From: Alphaproteobacteria bacterium
GTDB lineage: Bacteria; Pseudomonadota; Alphaproteobacteria; Rickettsiales; JAFLCR01
DNA length: 8,740 nucleotides
Reading direction: 5' to 3'
NCBI GenBank assembly: GCA_017302755.1
Contig: JAFLCR010000088.1
Coordinates: 1-8,740, forward strand
Under the pieces are notes generated by a model, which saw nothing but the letters and a program-made list of their open reading frames with translations, was not told the DNA's origin and did not search any database. Below are positions 1-5,993 of the stretch, piece by piece; positions within the stretch are counted from its first letter, which is position 1; each line of letters begins with the position of its first letter. The position numbers were made by a program, and so were the translations under genes.

Positions 1-555
1 CGGGAGGAAGTGAATCTCAGCGCCGTTAGGCTGGAGCCGCCGCCGGAGCATTGGTGGATGAAGACGCTCAGCGCCGCGGTGCTGCGCCGCGAATTCGACA
101 TTTACGGAGGAGAGAACCGCTGGTTCGGGCAATACCAGGATCTTGAGGACGATATGCCCATGGGTCGGTACGCCATGAGCGATATGTCACGTAAGTTACT
201 CGTCTCGGCATTCGACTACGCCGATATTGCGCGCAGGCGTAGGGAAAATTATGCCATCCTGGACGAGGCGCTGAGCCACCTTGCCTTCTATCCCCGCCTG
301 CCGGAGGGTGTGGTGCCGCTGGGCTTTCCGGTGCGGCTCGCCAATCGCGACGAAATGCTGAGGAGGCTGTATGCGCAGCGTATCTATCCCCCCGTTCACT
401 GGCCCTTTCCGGGCATTCTTCCGCGCGAATATGTAGAAAGCTACCGCTTGCAGAGCCATATCATGATGCTGATCTGCGACCAGCGCTGCGGGCCGGAGGA
501 GATGCGCCGCACAATCGATCTGCTACGCGCGGACGCCATGCCCGCTCCATCATGA
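1..555 (+). CDS. DegT/DnrJ/EryC1-type PLP aminotransferase, C-terminal part (5' end outside window)
   Basis: The reading frame is open from base 1, so this is the last 184 codons of a longer gene; the GTG at 10 is internal, not a start. The visible part resembles the C-terminal small domain of sugar aminotransferases of the DegT/DnrJ/EryC1 family. It has an Arg-rich helix (DIARRRRENY), an F-P-V-R strand, a P-P-V-H-W segment, and a closing D-Q-R-C-G-P-E-E-M block equivalent to the family's usual 'DQRYG..DM' end. Such enzymes use pyridoxal phosphate to transfer an amino group from glutamate to a keto-sugar nucleotide. The family is usually 370-400 residues long, so the PLP lysine should lie upstream and cannot be checked here. 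The stop overlaps the next ATG as ATGA, which ties it to the acetyltransferase that follows. The pairing suggests synthesis of an N-acetylated amino sugar for a surface glycan (inference). The sugar product cannot be told. Confidence 0.68.
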   Translation, partial: REEVNLSAVRLEPPPEHWWMKTLSAAVLRREFDIYGGENRWFGQYQDLEDDMPMGRYAMSDMSRKLLVSAFDYADIARRRRENYAILDEALSHLAFYPRLPEGVVPLGFPVRLANRDEMLRRLYAQRIYPPVHWPFPGILPREYVESYRLQSHIMMLICDQRCGPEEMRRTIDLLRADAMPAPS

Positions 556-1124
556 AACCGGTTTCGCAAAGGGTGCCCATGAAAAACGTCTATCTTCGCC
601 CTCTCAGCCTCGCGGATAGTGATCGTACCTGGAAGTGGCACAACGATCCCGCGCTGTATGACCGGTTGGTGACGCCGTTCCGTTTCGTCAGCCGTCTTTC
701 CGAGGAAGAGTGGCTGCGCAAGAAAATGGCATATTCGCAATCCGAGATGCAGCTTGCGATCTGCCTCAGGGAAAACGACGCGCATATCGGCAACATTCAT
801 TTGCGGCATATTGACTGGGTGTCGCACAATGCTGAAACCGGCATTTTCATCGGTGAGGAAGCGCATCGAGGCAGGGGATATGGCGAGCAGGCCATGCGTC
901 TGATGCTGCTGCATTCGTTCAAAGACCTCGGCCTGCAACGCATATGGCTGACCGTATTTGACGACAACCCCGCTGCCATCCGCTCTTACGAGAAATGTGG
1001 CTTTACCGTTGAGGGGAAGCTTCGCAAGCACGCGCTCAAGCACGGGCGGCTGAAAGACCTGCTCTATATGGCCGTGAACATCGATGATCCAGGTGCGGCA
1101 TGGGTGCGCGGAGAAGGCGCGTGA
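552..1124 (+). CDS. GNAT-family N-acetyltransferase (RimJ/RimL type)
   Basis: This 190-residue protein has the full GNAT layout. It opens with L-R-P-L-S-L-A-D and a W-x-W-H-N-D helix (residues 16-32). A central strand E-T-G-I-F-I-G leads into the acetyl-CoA pyrophosphate loop R-G-R-G-Y-G (106-111). A later strand (W-L-T-V, 132-135) precedes N139-P-A-A-I-R-S-Y-E-K-C-G-F, the usual GNAT motif B. It should transfer an acetyl group from acetyl-CoA to an amine in the cytoplasm. Its coupling to a DegT-type aminotransferase (ATGA overlap at 552-555) makes a nucleotide-linked amino sugar a more likely substrate than a ribosomal protein, but that is inference. The start is uncertain: ATG 552 has the overlap but no clear ribosome site, while ATG 579 (residue 10) has AAAGGG five bases upstream and also keeps the whole domain. 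The stop overlaps the next GTG start by four bases. Confidence 0.85.
   Translation: MKPVSQRVPMKNVYLRPLSLADSDRTWKWHNDPALYDRLVTPFRFVSRLSEEEWLRKKMAYSQSEMQLAICLRENDAHIGNIHLRHIDWVSHNAETGIFIGEEAHRGRGYGEQAMRLMLLHSFKDLGLQRIWLTVFDDNPAAIRSYEKCGFTVEGKLRKHALKHGRLKDLLYMAVNIDDPGAAWVRGEGA
1110..1113 (+). promoter_or_regulatory. Ribosome binding site that decides the GTG 1121 start
   Basis: GGAG followed by AAGG lies seven bases before GTG 1121, at the end of the acetyltransferase gene. This favours GTG 1121, which overlaps the preceding stop as GTGA, over the in-frame ATG at 1100, which has no comparable site and would add an Arg-rich M-G-A-R-R-R-R stretch. Confidence 0.6.
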
Positions 1125-3202
1125 ACGCCGAAGGCGGGCGCGTGCTGCGCGCGGGTGCGTGCGCGCTGGATATTACGCCGCGGGCGTTTCCCGTCATTAT
1201 CTGCGGCAGCTTCATGGAAAAAACCGCCATGAACGCGCAGGATCGTCTGCATGCGCGCAGCCTTGTGCTTGACGACGGGGAAAGGCGCGTCGCCATCACG
1301 ATCGTGGATTCTGGGATGCTGCCCAGGGAGCTTACGGACGAAGCCAAGAAGTTGGCTTCCGCCGCTGCGGGAATCGCGGAGGAAGACATGCTGATCGCCG
1401 CCACGCATACCCACGCCGCCCCCGCGGCCGGCGGCGCGCTGGGAACGCGGCGGGACGAAGTTTACGCCGGATGGCTTCCCGGTCGCATCGCCGAATCCAT
1501 CATTCATGCCAGCCGTCGGCTTGAGCCGGCGCAGATCGGCTGGGCGGCGGCCAGGAACTGGCGGCAAACGAACTGCCGCCGCTGGATTACGCATCCAGAT
1601 AGAATGATCGAAGATCCTTTCGGGGTGAAAAGCGCGCGCGCCATGATGCACCCCGGACATATGAATCCCGATTTCGCCGGCCCCGCCGGTCCGACCGATC
1701 CAGAATTGTGGTTGCTCGCGCTACGGTCCAGGGCCGGGCATCCCATTGCCGTCCTCGCCAATTACGCCATGCATTATTTCGGATCATTGCCGGTTTCTGC
1801 CGATTATTACGGAAGATTCGCCGACGGAATCGGGCCGCGTATCGGCGCATCGCCCCAACATCCATGCGTCGGCATGATGTCTCAAGGGGCAAGCGGCGAT
1901 CAGCACTGGATGGATTACAGCCAGTCCAGGCGGGATGGATACACGATCGACCAATATACGGAGGAAATGTTTGGCGTTGCCGCCGAAGCCTACCGCGCCA
2001 TCGCTTTCCGGGATTGGGTTCGCATCGGCATGAACGAGGCCCGGCTGACCCTGCGCCGCCGCACGCCGGATCGCGCCCGGCTGGCCTGGGCCAAGAAGAC
2101 CGTCGCCACCATGGCAGGCAAGCCGCCCGCCGATAAGGCAGAAGTGTATGCACGCGAACAATTCTTTCTCAAGGAAGAGCCGAAACGCGAATTGAAAATC
2201 CAGGCGCTCTGCCTGGGCGATCTTGGCATCTGCGCCCTGCCGGTCGAGGCGCTCGCCATCACCGGCCTTAAGCTGAAGGCAGCAAGCCCGCTTCCGGACA
2301 GCTTCATCATCGGCCTGGCCAATGGTTCGGAAGGGTATATTCCGCCGGCGGAGCAGCACCGTCTGGGCGGTTACATCACCTGGCCGGCGCGCAGCGCGGG
2401 ACTTGAGGTTGCCGCCGAGCGAAAGATCCTTCGAGGCGCGCTTGCGCTGCTGGAGCAGGCCTCTGGAAAGCCCAGGCGCAGACCCCGCGAGACGCACGGA
2501 CCCTATGCCAGGGCCGTAATCGGCGGCAAGCCGCTTGCCTATTGGCGGCTCAATGAATTCGGACCGCCGACGGCGTTCGACGCCAGCAACAATAAGAGGC
2601 ATGCGGCCTATGAAGGCAATATGGCGTTCTACCTTCCCGGAGCGCAGGCGGGCGGAGGGGCGATTGCCGAACCGCCGGAAACGCCGTCGGCTTTTTCCGA
2701 AAACCGCATCAACCGTGCGCCTCATTTCGCGGGGGGAAGGGTTCGGGCGGAGCTGGGGGAATTATCCGTGCCGTACACCGTGCTGTTATGGCTATGGAAC
2801 GGCCTGATCGGGGCCGATTCCGTCGCCAGATATTGTCTATCTCTTGAAAAGGCTTCGGGCGGCGATTATCTCGGAGTGCGTAAAGATCGGCTCGTGTTCG
2901 CCGCCAACGTGGCTCATGCCTCCTATCTGCAGGGGAGAACGCCGTTAGGTTCCAGAATATGGCGCTTCGCGGGACTGGTGCGTGGACGGGATTTCGTGAG
3001 GGTCTTCCTGGACGGAAAGCTGGAGCTGGAAGCTGATGCACCCCCCACCCAGGCAATGCCTGGCATTCTTTGCATTGGCAGCCCAAGCCACGACGCGCCC
3101 GGTTTTGAAGGCAGGCTGGATGAAGTCAGCGTATACAACCGCGCACTGTCCCATGAAGAAATAACGGGATACTATCGGTTGGTGCGGCCCGCCGAAGCGT
3201 GA
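1121..3202 (+). CDS. Neutral/alkaline ceramidase-like metallohydrolase with C-terminal LamG-like domain
   Basis: This 693-residue protein starts at GTG 1121. Residues 10-445 follow the neutral/alkaline non-lysosomal ceramidase N-terminal fold. It opens with R-A-G-A-C-A-L-D-I-T-P (10-20) and has the metal motif A-T-H-T-H (94-98), a second histidine in N-Y-A-M-H218, a glutamate in L-P-V-E376, and Y406 in E-G-Y-I-P-P. By analogy with bacterial ceramidase, H96 or H98, H218, E376 and Y406 would hold zinc. The family's G-D-V-S-P-N segment with the catalytic-site serine appears instead as G259-D-Q-H-W-M-D, so true ceramidase activity is doubtful and another amide or ester is possible. Residues 470-690 look like a LamG/concanavalin-like jellyroll: A-Y-W-R-L-N-E near its start, F-L-D-G-K (629-633), then G-R-L-D-E-V-S-V-Y-N-R-A-L-S (664-677). 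That domain commonly binds carbohydrate or surface ligands. No signal peptide or membrane segment is visible, which is odd for this pairing. It is coupled to the upstream glycan-type genes. Confidence 0.78.
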   Translation: MNAEGGRVLRAGACALDITPRAFPVIICGSFMEKTAMNAQDRLHARSLVLDDGERRVAITIVDSGMLPRELTDEAKKLASAAAGIAEEDMLIAATHTHAAPAAGGALGTRRDEVYAGWLPGRIAESIIHASRRLEPAQIGWAAARNWRQTNCRRWITHPDRMIEDPFGVKSARAMMHPGHMNPDFAGPAGPTDPELWLLALRSRAGHPIAVLANYAMHYFGSLPVSADYYGRFADGIGPRIGASPQHPCVGMMSQGASGDQHWMDYSQSRRDGYTIDQYTEEMFGVAAEAYRAIAFRDWVRIGMNEARLTLRRRTPDRARLAWAKKTVATMAGKPPADKAEVYAREQFFLKEEPKRELKIQALCLGDLGICALPVEALAITGLKLKAASPLPDSFIIGLANGSEGYIPPAEQHRLGGYITWPARSAGLEVAAERKILRGALALLEQASGKPRRRPRETHGPYARAVIGGKPLAYWRLNEFGPPTAFDASNNKRHAAYEGNMAFYLPGAQAGGGAIAEPPETPSAFSENRINRAPHFAGGRVRAELGELSVPYTVLLWLWNGLIGADSVARYCLSLEKASGGDYLGVRKDRLVFAANVAHASYLQGRTPLGSRIWRFAGLVRGRDFVRVFLDGKLELEADAPPTQAMPGILCIGSPSHDAPGFEGRLDEVSVYNRALSHEEITGYYRLVRPAEA

Positions 3203-3293
3203 TTGTATGACTTTCCTATCATGATGCAATGCCGGGCGGAATGAAAGCGGCACTTGCTAATTCGCCTGTTCCGTATATTTTTTAAACGCTTTC

Positions 3294-3299
3294 GGAAGG
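3294..3299 (+). promoter_or_regulatory. Ribosome binding site that decides the ATG 3305 start
   Basis: GGAAGG ends five bases before ATG 3305. It supports that start over the in-frame TTG at 3254, which has no ribosome site and would add 17 residues rich in Arg, Lys and Phe that match no part of the NIT domain. Confidence 0.6.
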
Positions 3300-3304
3300 T
3301 AGGC

Positions 3305-4837
3305 ATGGCAGCCAAAGCGTTTGAGAATATCAATGATTTTATCCATGAAGTGCAGAAGGAGCGCGGCCTGGTCGCTCTTTTTCTGCGCAGCGCGGGCGAC
3401 GCCTCCTCAGACGACATGGAAGCGCAGTTCGCCGTGGTGGATAGGCAGGCGGAATTGTTGGATGGGCTTCCGAAGAAAAACAGCCCGCGCATTGAACCGT
3501 TCTTGAACACGGTACGGTATCTCCCATCCAAAAGGAAATATGCGATTGCGCGAATGCTGAACCCCGCCGAGGCGCTTGCCTTTTATACGAGAGACATCGT
3601 GAATCCCGCGATCGAGATCGTACAGGAGCTGGCGGTGCTCGATCCGGCGAATTATCCGGCGAAGGTTTCCGCGTTCGTGCATTTCCTTCAGTGGAAGGAA
3701 AGGGTGGGGCTGGAGCGGGCGCTGGGCACGCAACTTGTTAGCTTTGATTACCGGGATTCCTCTGATTTCAGGGGAAGGCTGGAATATATCGTCTCCGAGC
3801 AGCAGGCCTACGAGCGGATGTTTTTAGCTCTGGTGGACGAGGAAGGGCGCCGCGCCATTGAAACGCTGCGGCGGGAACATGATGTTTTCCGTCGCATCGA
3901 GGACTTGAACCGCGCCGTTATGAACAAAAGCGGCGCCAAGCTCGCCGAAACCATTACCGCCGCAGAATGGTTCCGCCTGTTCACGATAAAAATGGATCTG
4001 CTGCACGAAGTAGGGCGCAGTTTCGCGGCCAACCTGGCGATGATGAAAAGCGAGGCGACCCCGCCTGTTCTCGAAGCCACCGATGTTGAAAGCGGCGTTC
4101 GCGGCTACAGGGAGATGATTCAGGCGTTGCCGCTGTTCGCGGGGCTGGATGCGGAATTGCTTAAAAGCCTTATGAAATATGCCCGCGTCGTGACCCACGG
4201 CAAGGGTGCCATGATCTTCATGCAGGGTGAACAAGCCGCACGTTTTTATATCATCCTCGAAGGGTGGGTAAAACTGTTCAAGGGCAATGTGGAAGGCCAG
4301 GAATCTATCTTGCAGGTGATGCCCGCCGGTGAATCCTTGCTGGAAACCGTTATTTTCAGCAATGCGCCCTTTCCAGTCAGCGCGCAGGCGGTGGAAGACG
4401 TCAAATTGCTCTCGATACCCGCATCAATCGTGCGCGAGAAGCTCCAGAACAATAAGGAATTCGCTATCAATATGCTGGCCACGGTGGCAGGGCGTTCCCA
4501 GGCGCTCATAAGCCAGTTCGAGCAATTGACGTTGAAGACGGTGACGCAGCGCGTCGGGTGGTTTCTGCTCAAGCTCTTTCTTGAAAACGGCGAACGCACG
4601 CAGAACCTCAAACTTCCCTATGACAAGGCGTTGATCGCGGGGTATTTGGGCATGAAGCCGGAAACTTTCTCCCGCACCTTGCAGGCGCTGAAGGAACAAG
4701 GCATTGATATTGAGCGCAATACGGTCAGCCTACCGGATGTCTTTGCTTTATGCGATTTCTGCGACATGGATCTTGCCGCGAAATGCAGCCGCGCCGGGAC
4801 GGAGGACTGCCCGAATCCCGATTGCTCCAACGCATGA
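3305..4837 (+). CDS. NIT-domain Crp/Fnr-family transcriptional regulator with cysteine-rich tail
   Basis: This is a 510-residue soluble regulator. Residues 7-245 match the all-helical nitrate/nitrite-sensing NIT domain known from NasR: V-Q-K-E-R-G (16-21), W-K-E-R-V-G-L-E-R (130-138), Q-Q-A-Y-E-R-M-F (166-173) and E-W-F-R-L-F with following helix (221-240). The arginines in the first two blocks are candidate nitrate contacts. Residues 275-385 form a cyclic-nucleotide-binding fold closest by eye to the Dnr/Nnr type. The cAMP-binding Arg of Crp is missing: the cassette reads P-F-P-V-S-A (355-360), as in NO-responsive Dnr proteins. Residues 411-478 are the Crp-type helix-turn-helix, with recognition residues E453, S456 and R457, the Fnr pattern that reads TTGAT half-sites. 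All five cysteines of the protein lie in its last 28 residues (483, 486, 494, 502, 507). The N-terminal Fe-S cysteines of Fnr are absent. The gene sits 102 bases after the previous stop and directly before an Fnr-type box and the moa operon, its likely target. Confidence 0.85.
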   Translation: MAAKAFENINDFIHEVQKERGLVALFLRSAGDASSDDMEAQFAVVDRQAELLDGLPKKNSPRIEPFLNTVRYLPSKRKYAIARMLNPAEALAFYTRDIVNPAIEIVQELAVLDPANYPAKVSAFVHFLQWKERVGLERALGTQLVSFDYRDSSDFRGRLEYIVSEQQAYERMFLALVDEEGRRAIETLRREHDVFRRIEDLNRAVMNKSGAKLAETITAAEWFRLFTIKMDLLHEVGRSFAANLAMMKSEATPPVLEATDVESGVRGYREMIQALPLFAGLDAELLKSLMKYARVVTHGKGAMIFMQGEQAARFYIILEGWVKLFKGNVEGQESILQVMPAGESLLETVIFSNAPFPVSAQAVEDVKLLSIPASIVREKLQNNKEFAINMLATVAGRSQALISQFEQLTLKTVTQRVGWFLLKLFLENGERTQNLKLPYDKALIAGYLGMKPETFSRTLQALKEQGIDIERNTVSLPDVFALCDFCDMDLAAKCSRAGTEDCPNPDCSNA

Positions 4838-4850
4838 ATCTTCGGTCGAG

Positions 4851-4864
4851 TTGATCCATATCAA
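4851..4864 (+). promoter_or_regulatory. Fnr/Dnr-type operator, perfect palindrome
   Basis: The sequence TTGAT-CCAT-ATCAA is an exact match to the Fnr/Nnr consensus TTGAT-N4-ATCAA. It lies 14 bases after the regulator's stop, in the gap before moaA. The adjacent regulator carries the E-x-x-S-R recognition residues that contact this half-site in Fnr. The centre, 4857.5, is 41.5 bases before base 4899, the classic activating position if transcription starts there. I infer that the neighbouring regulator, or another Crp/Fnr protein of the cell, activates the moa operon from it. Confidence 0.8.
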
Positions 4865-4886
4865 GTCTCCCCTTTGCTGGCTGGCC

Positions 4887-4892
4887 TATCCT
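4887..4892 (+). promoter_or_regulatory. Putative -10 box of the moa operon promoter
   Basis: TATCCT matches four of six TATAAT positions. It would give a transcript start near 4899, exactly 41.5 bases after the centre of the Fnr-type box and at the first base of the proposed riboswitch. No good -35 element is seen, as expected for an Fnr class II promoter where the activator site covers it. TTTTAT at 4895-4900 is an alternative. Confidence 0.4.
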
Positions 4893-4898
4893 TTTTTT

Positions 4899-5010
4899 AT
4901 CCGAGCCTTGAAAGCCTAAGTGACGGATGTTCCGCCATAAGGAGTCAGGGCCGCAGCTTGAGCTGCCAGGGTAGCGGCGGAAACGCCCCTGCCTCCCGAT
5001 TGGAAAGGAT
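4899..5010 (+). ncRNA. Putative Moco riboswitch (Moco RNA motif) in the moaA leader
   Basis: The leader has several helices that fit a cofactor-sensing RNA. A hairpin CGGA-TGT-TCCG lies at 4924-4934. A perfect hairpin GCAGC-TTGA-GCTGC lies at 4953-4966. A helix at 4970-4993 is capped by a GAAA tetraloop (4980-4983) with one C-C mismatch. The helix is flanked by CCAGGG and by GCCTCCCG, and then TGGAAAGG follows; these blocks match the 3' half of the E. coli moaA Moco RNA as I remember it. ATCC (4899-4902) can pair with GGAT (5007-5010) to close the element. The GGAAAGG at 5002-5008 is also the best ribosome site for moaA (10 bases before ATG 5019), so ligand-stabilised closing would block translation. 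The class call rests on memory and hand folding. Confidence 0.65.
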
Positions 5011-5018
5011 GAAGAGGG

Positions 5019-5993
5019 ATGCTGGAAGACCGTTTTGGGAGAACATTCCCTTACCTGCGGCTGTCCGTGACGGACGCCTGTAATTTCCGCTGCACCTACT
5101 GCCTGCCGGACGGCTACCGCAAGACGCAGGAGGAAAGCTTTTTATCCCTGGACGAGATACGACGCCTCGCGGCGGGGTTCGCCTCGCTGGGCACGCGGAA
5201 GATTCGCCTCACGGGAGGCGAGCCAGCGACGCGGCGCGACCTGCCGGAGATTGCCGCCTCCATCGCCGCTCTGCCCGGAGTCCAGACCCTCGCGCTCACC
5301 ACGAATGGCTATAATCTCAAGCAAAATGCAAGGCGCTATTTCGAGGCGGGCATCAATGCGCTGAACGTCAGTGTGGACAGCCTGGATCCGGTAACGTTTC
5401 ATGCCGTCACCGGCCACGACAAGCTCAGCCTGGTGCTGGAAGGCATCGACGCCGCGAGGGCAGCGGGGTTCAGGAATATTAAAATCAACAGCGTGCTGCT
5501 CAAGGACGTGACGGACCGCACCTTGCCGGATTTCCTGGAATGGATGCGTGCCGAGGCTCTCTCTGTTCGCTTCATCGAGTTGATGCAGACCGGAAGCAAC
5601 CGCGAGTTCTTCGCCAAACACTTCATCAGCGCGGAAGTGCTGAAAGCGCAATTGCTGGAGCGGGGGTTCGCCCCCGCGCCGCGCGCGCCGGACGCCGGGC
5701 CCGCGCAGGAATTCCACCATCCGGATTACCCGGGAAAGATCGGCATGATCGCCCCGTATTCCAAGGATTTTTGTAAAACCTGTAACCGCCTTCGGGTGAC
5801 GGCGCGCGGCAGGCTCATGCTCTGCCTGTTCGGGGCGGGCGGCTACGAACTGCGGCCATTCCTGCAATCTGACGATCAACGTGACGAGTTGAGGCAGGCG
5901 ATTGCGGAAGCGCTGCATTTCAAGCACGAAACGCATTACCTGCATCAGGGGGTGACCGGCTCCACCCCGCATCTGGCTTCGCTTGGAGGATAA
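5019..5993 (+). CDS. moaA: GTP 3',8-cyclase MoaA (radical SAM)
   Basis: MoaA starts molybdenum cofactor synthesis by turning GTP into 3',8-cyclo-7,8-dihydro-GTP with SAM-derived radical chemistry in the cytoplasm. The 324-residue protein is close to the usual length (about 330). The N-terminal SAM-binding cluster is C21-x3-C25-x2-C28, followed by the L-T-G-G-E-P SAM motif (64-69). The second 4Fe-4S site, which holds GTP, is C252-x2-C255-x13-C269, the canonical MoaA spacing. The chain ends in Gly-Gly (323-324), the conserved tail that reaches into the active site. All hallmark residues are present, so it should be active. It is the first gene of the operon, with the Fnr-type box and RNA leader in the 181-base gap upstream. 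A purine-rich GAGGG touches the ATG, and GGAAAGG ten bases upstream is the likelier ribosome site. moaC follows directly with no gap. Confidence 0.97.
   Translation: MLEDRFGRTFPYLRLSVTDACNFRCTYCLPDGYRKTQEESFLSLDEIRRLAAGFASLGTRKIRLTGGEPATRRDLPEIAASIAALPGVQTLALTTNGYNLKQNARRYFEAGINALNVSVDSLDPVTFHAVTGHDKLSLVLEGIDAARAAGFRNIKINSVLLKDVTDRTLPDFLEWMRAEALSVRFIELMQTGSNREFFAKHFISAEVLKAQLLERGFAPAPRAPDAGPAQEFHHPDYPGKIGMIAPYSKDFCKTCNRLRVTARGRLMLCLFGAGGYELRPFLQSDDQRDELRQAIAEALHFKHETHYLHQGVTGSTPHLASLGG

Noticed and set aside
1784..2725. Long minus-strand open frame (313 codons) opposite the ceramidase-like gene
   Set aside because: It lies opposite a gene with strong family motifs, its translation is Arg/Gly-rich without a recognisable domain, and GC-rich DNA often gives such antisense frames.
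3203..3250. Terminator after the ceramidase-like gene
   Set aside because: Only a short ATCATGAT palindrome (3218-3225) is present, with no GC-rich stem followed by a T-run.
3254..3279. Promoter for the regulator: TTGCTA and TATATT
   Set aside because: TATATT is a good -10, but the TTGCTA is only 14 bases away, too short for a sigma-70 promoter, and no other -35 fits. No Fnr-type box is seen in this 102-base gap.
3241..3285. Possible 14-codon leader peptide (ATG 3241 to TAA 3283) before the regulator
   Set aside because: It has a GGGCGGA-like purine stretch before it but no regulatory codon run or attenuator hairpin, so chance is as likely.
3254..3304. Upstream TTG start adding 17 residues to the regulator
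   Set aside because: No ribosome site precedes it, and the extra Arg/Lys/Phe-rich residues match no NIT start. ATG 3305 has GGAAGG at good spacing.
4838..4898. Terminator between the regulator and the moa promoter
   Set aside because: The seven-T run at 4892-4898 is not preceded by a stable GC-rich hairpin, so read-through from the regulator into moa is possible.
5009..5083. ATG 5009 after GGAAAGG as the first start of the moa operon
   Set aside because: It is out of frame with moaA and gives only a short peptide without family features. It may still compete slightly for ribosomes.
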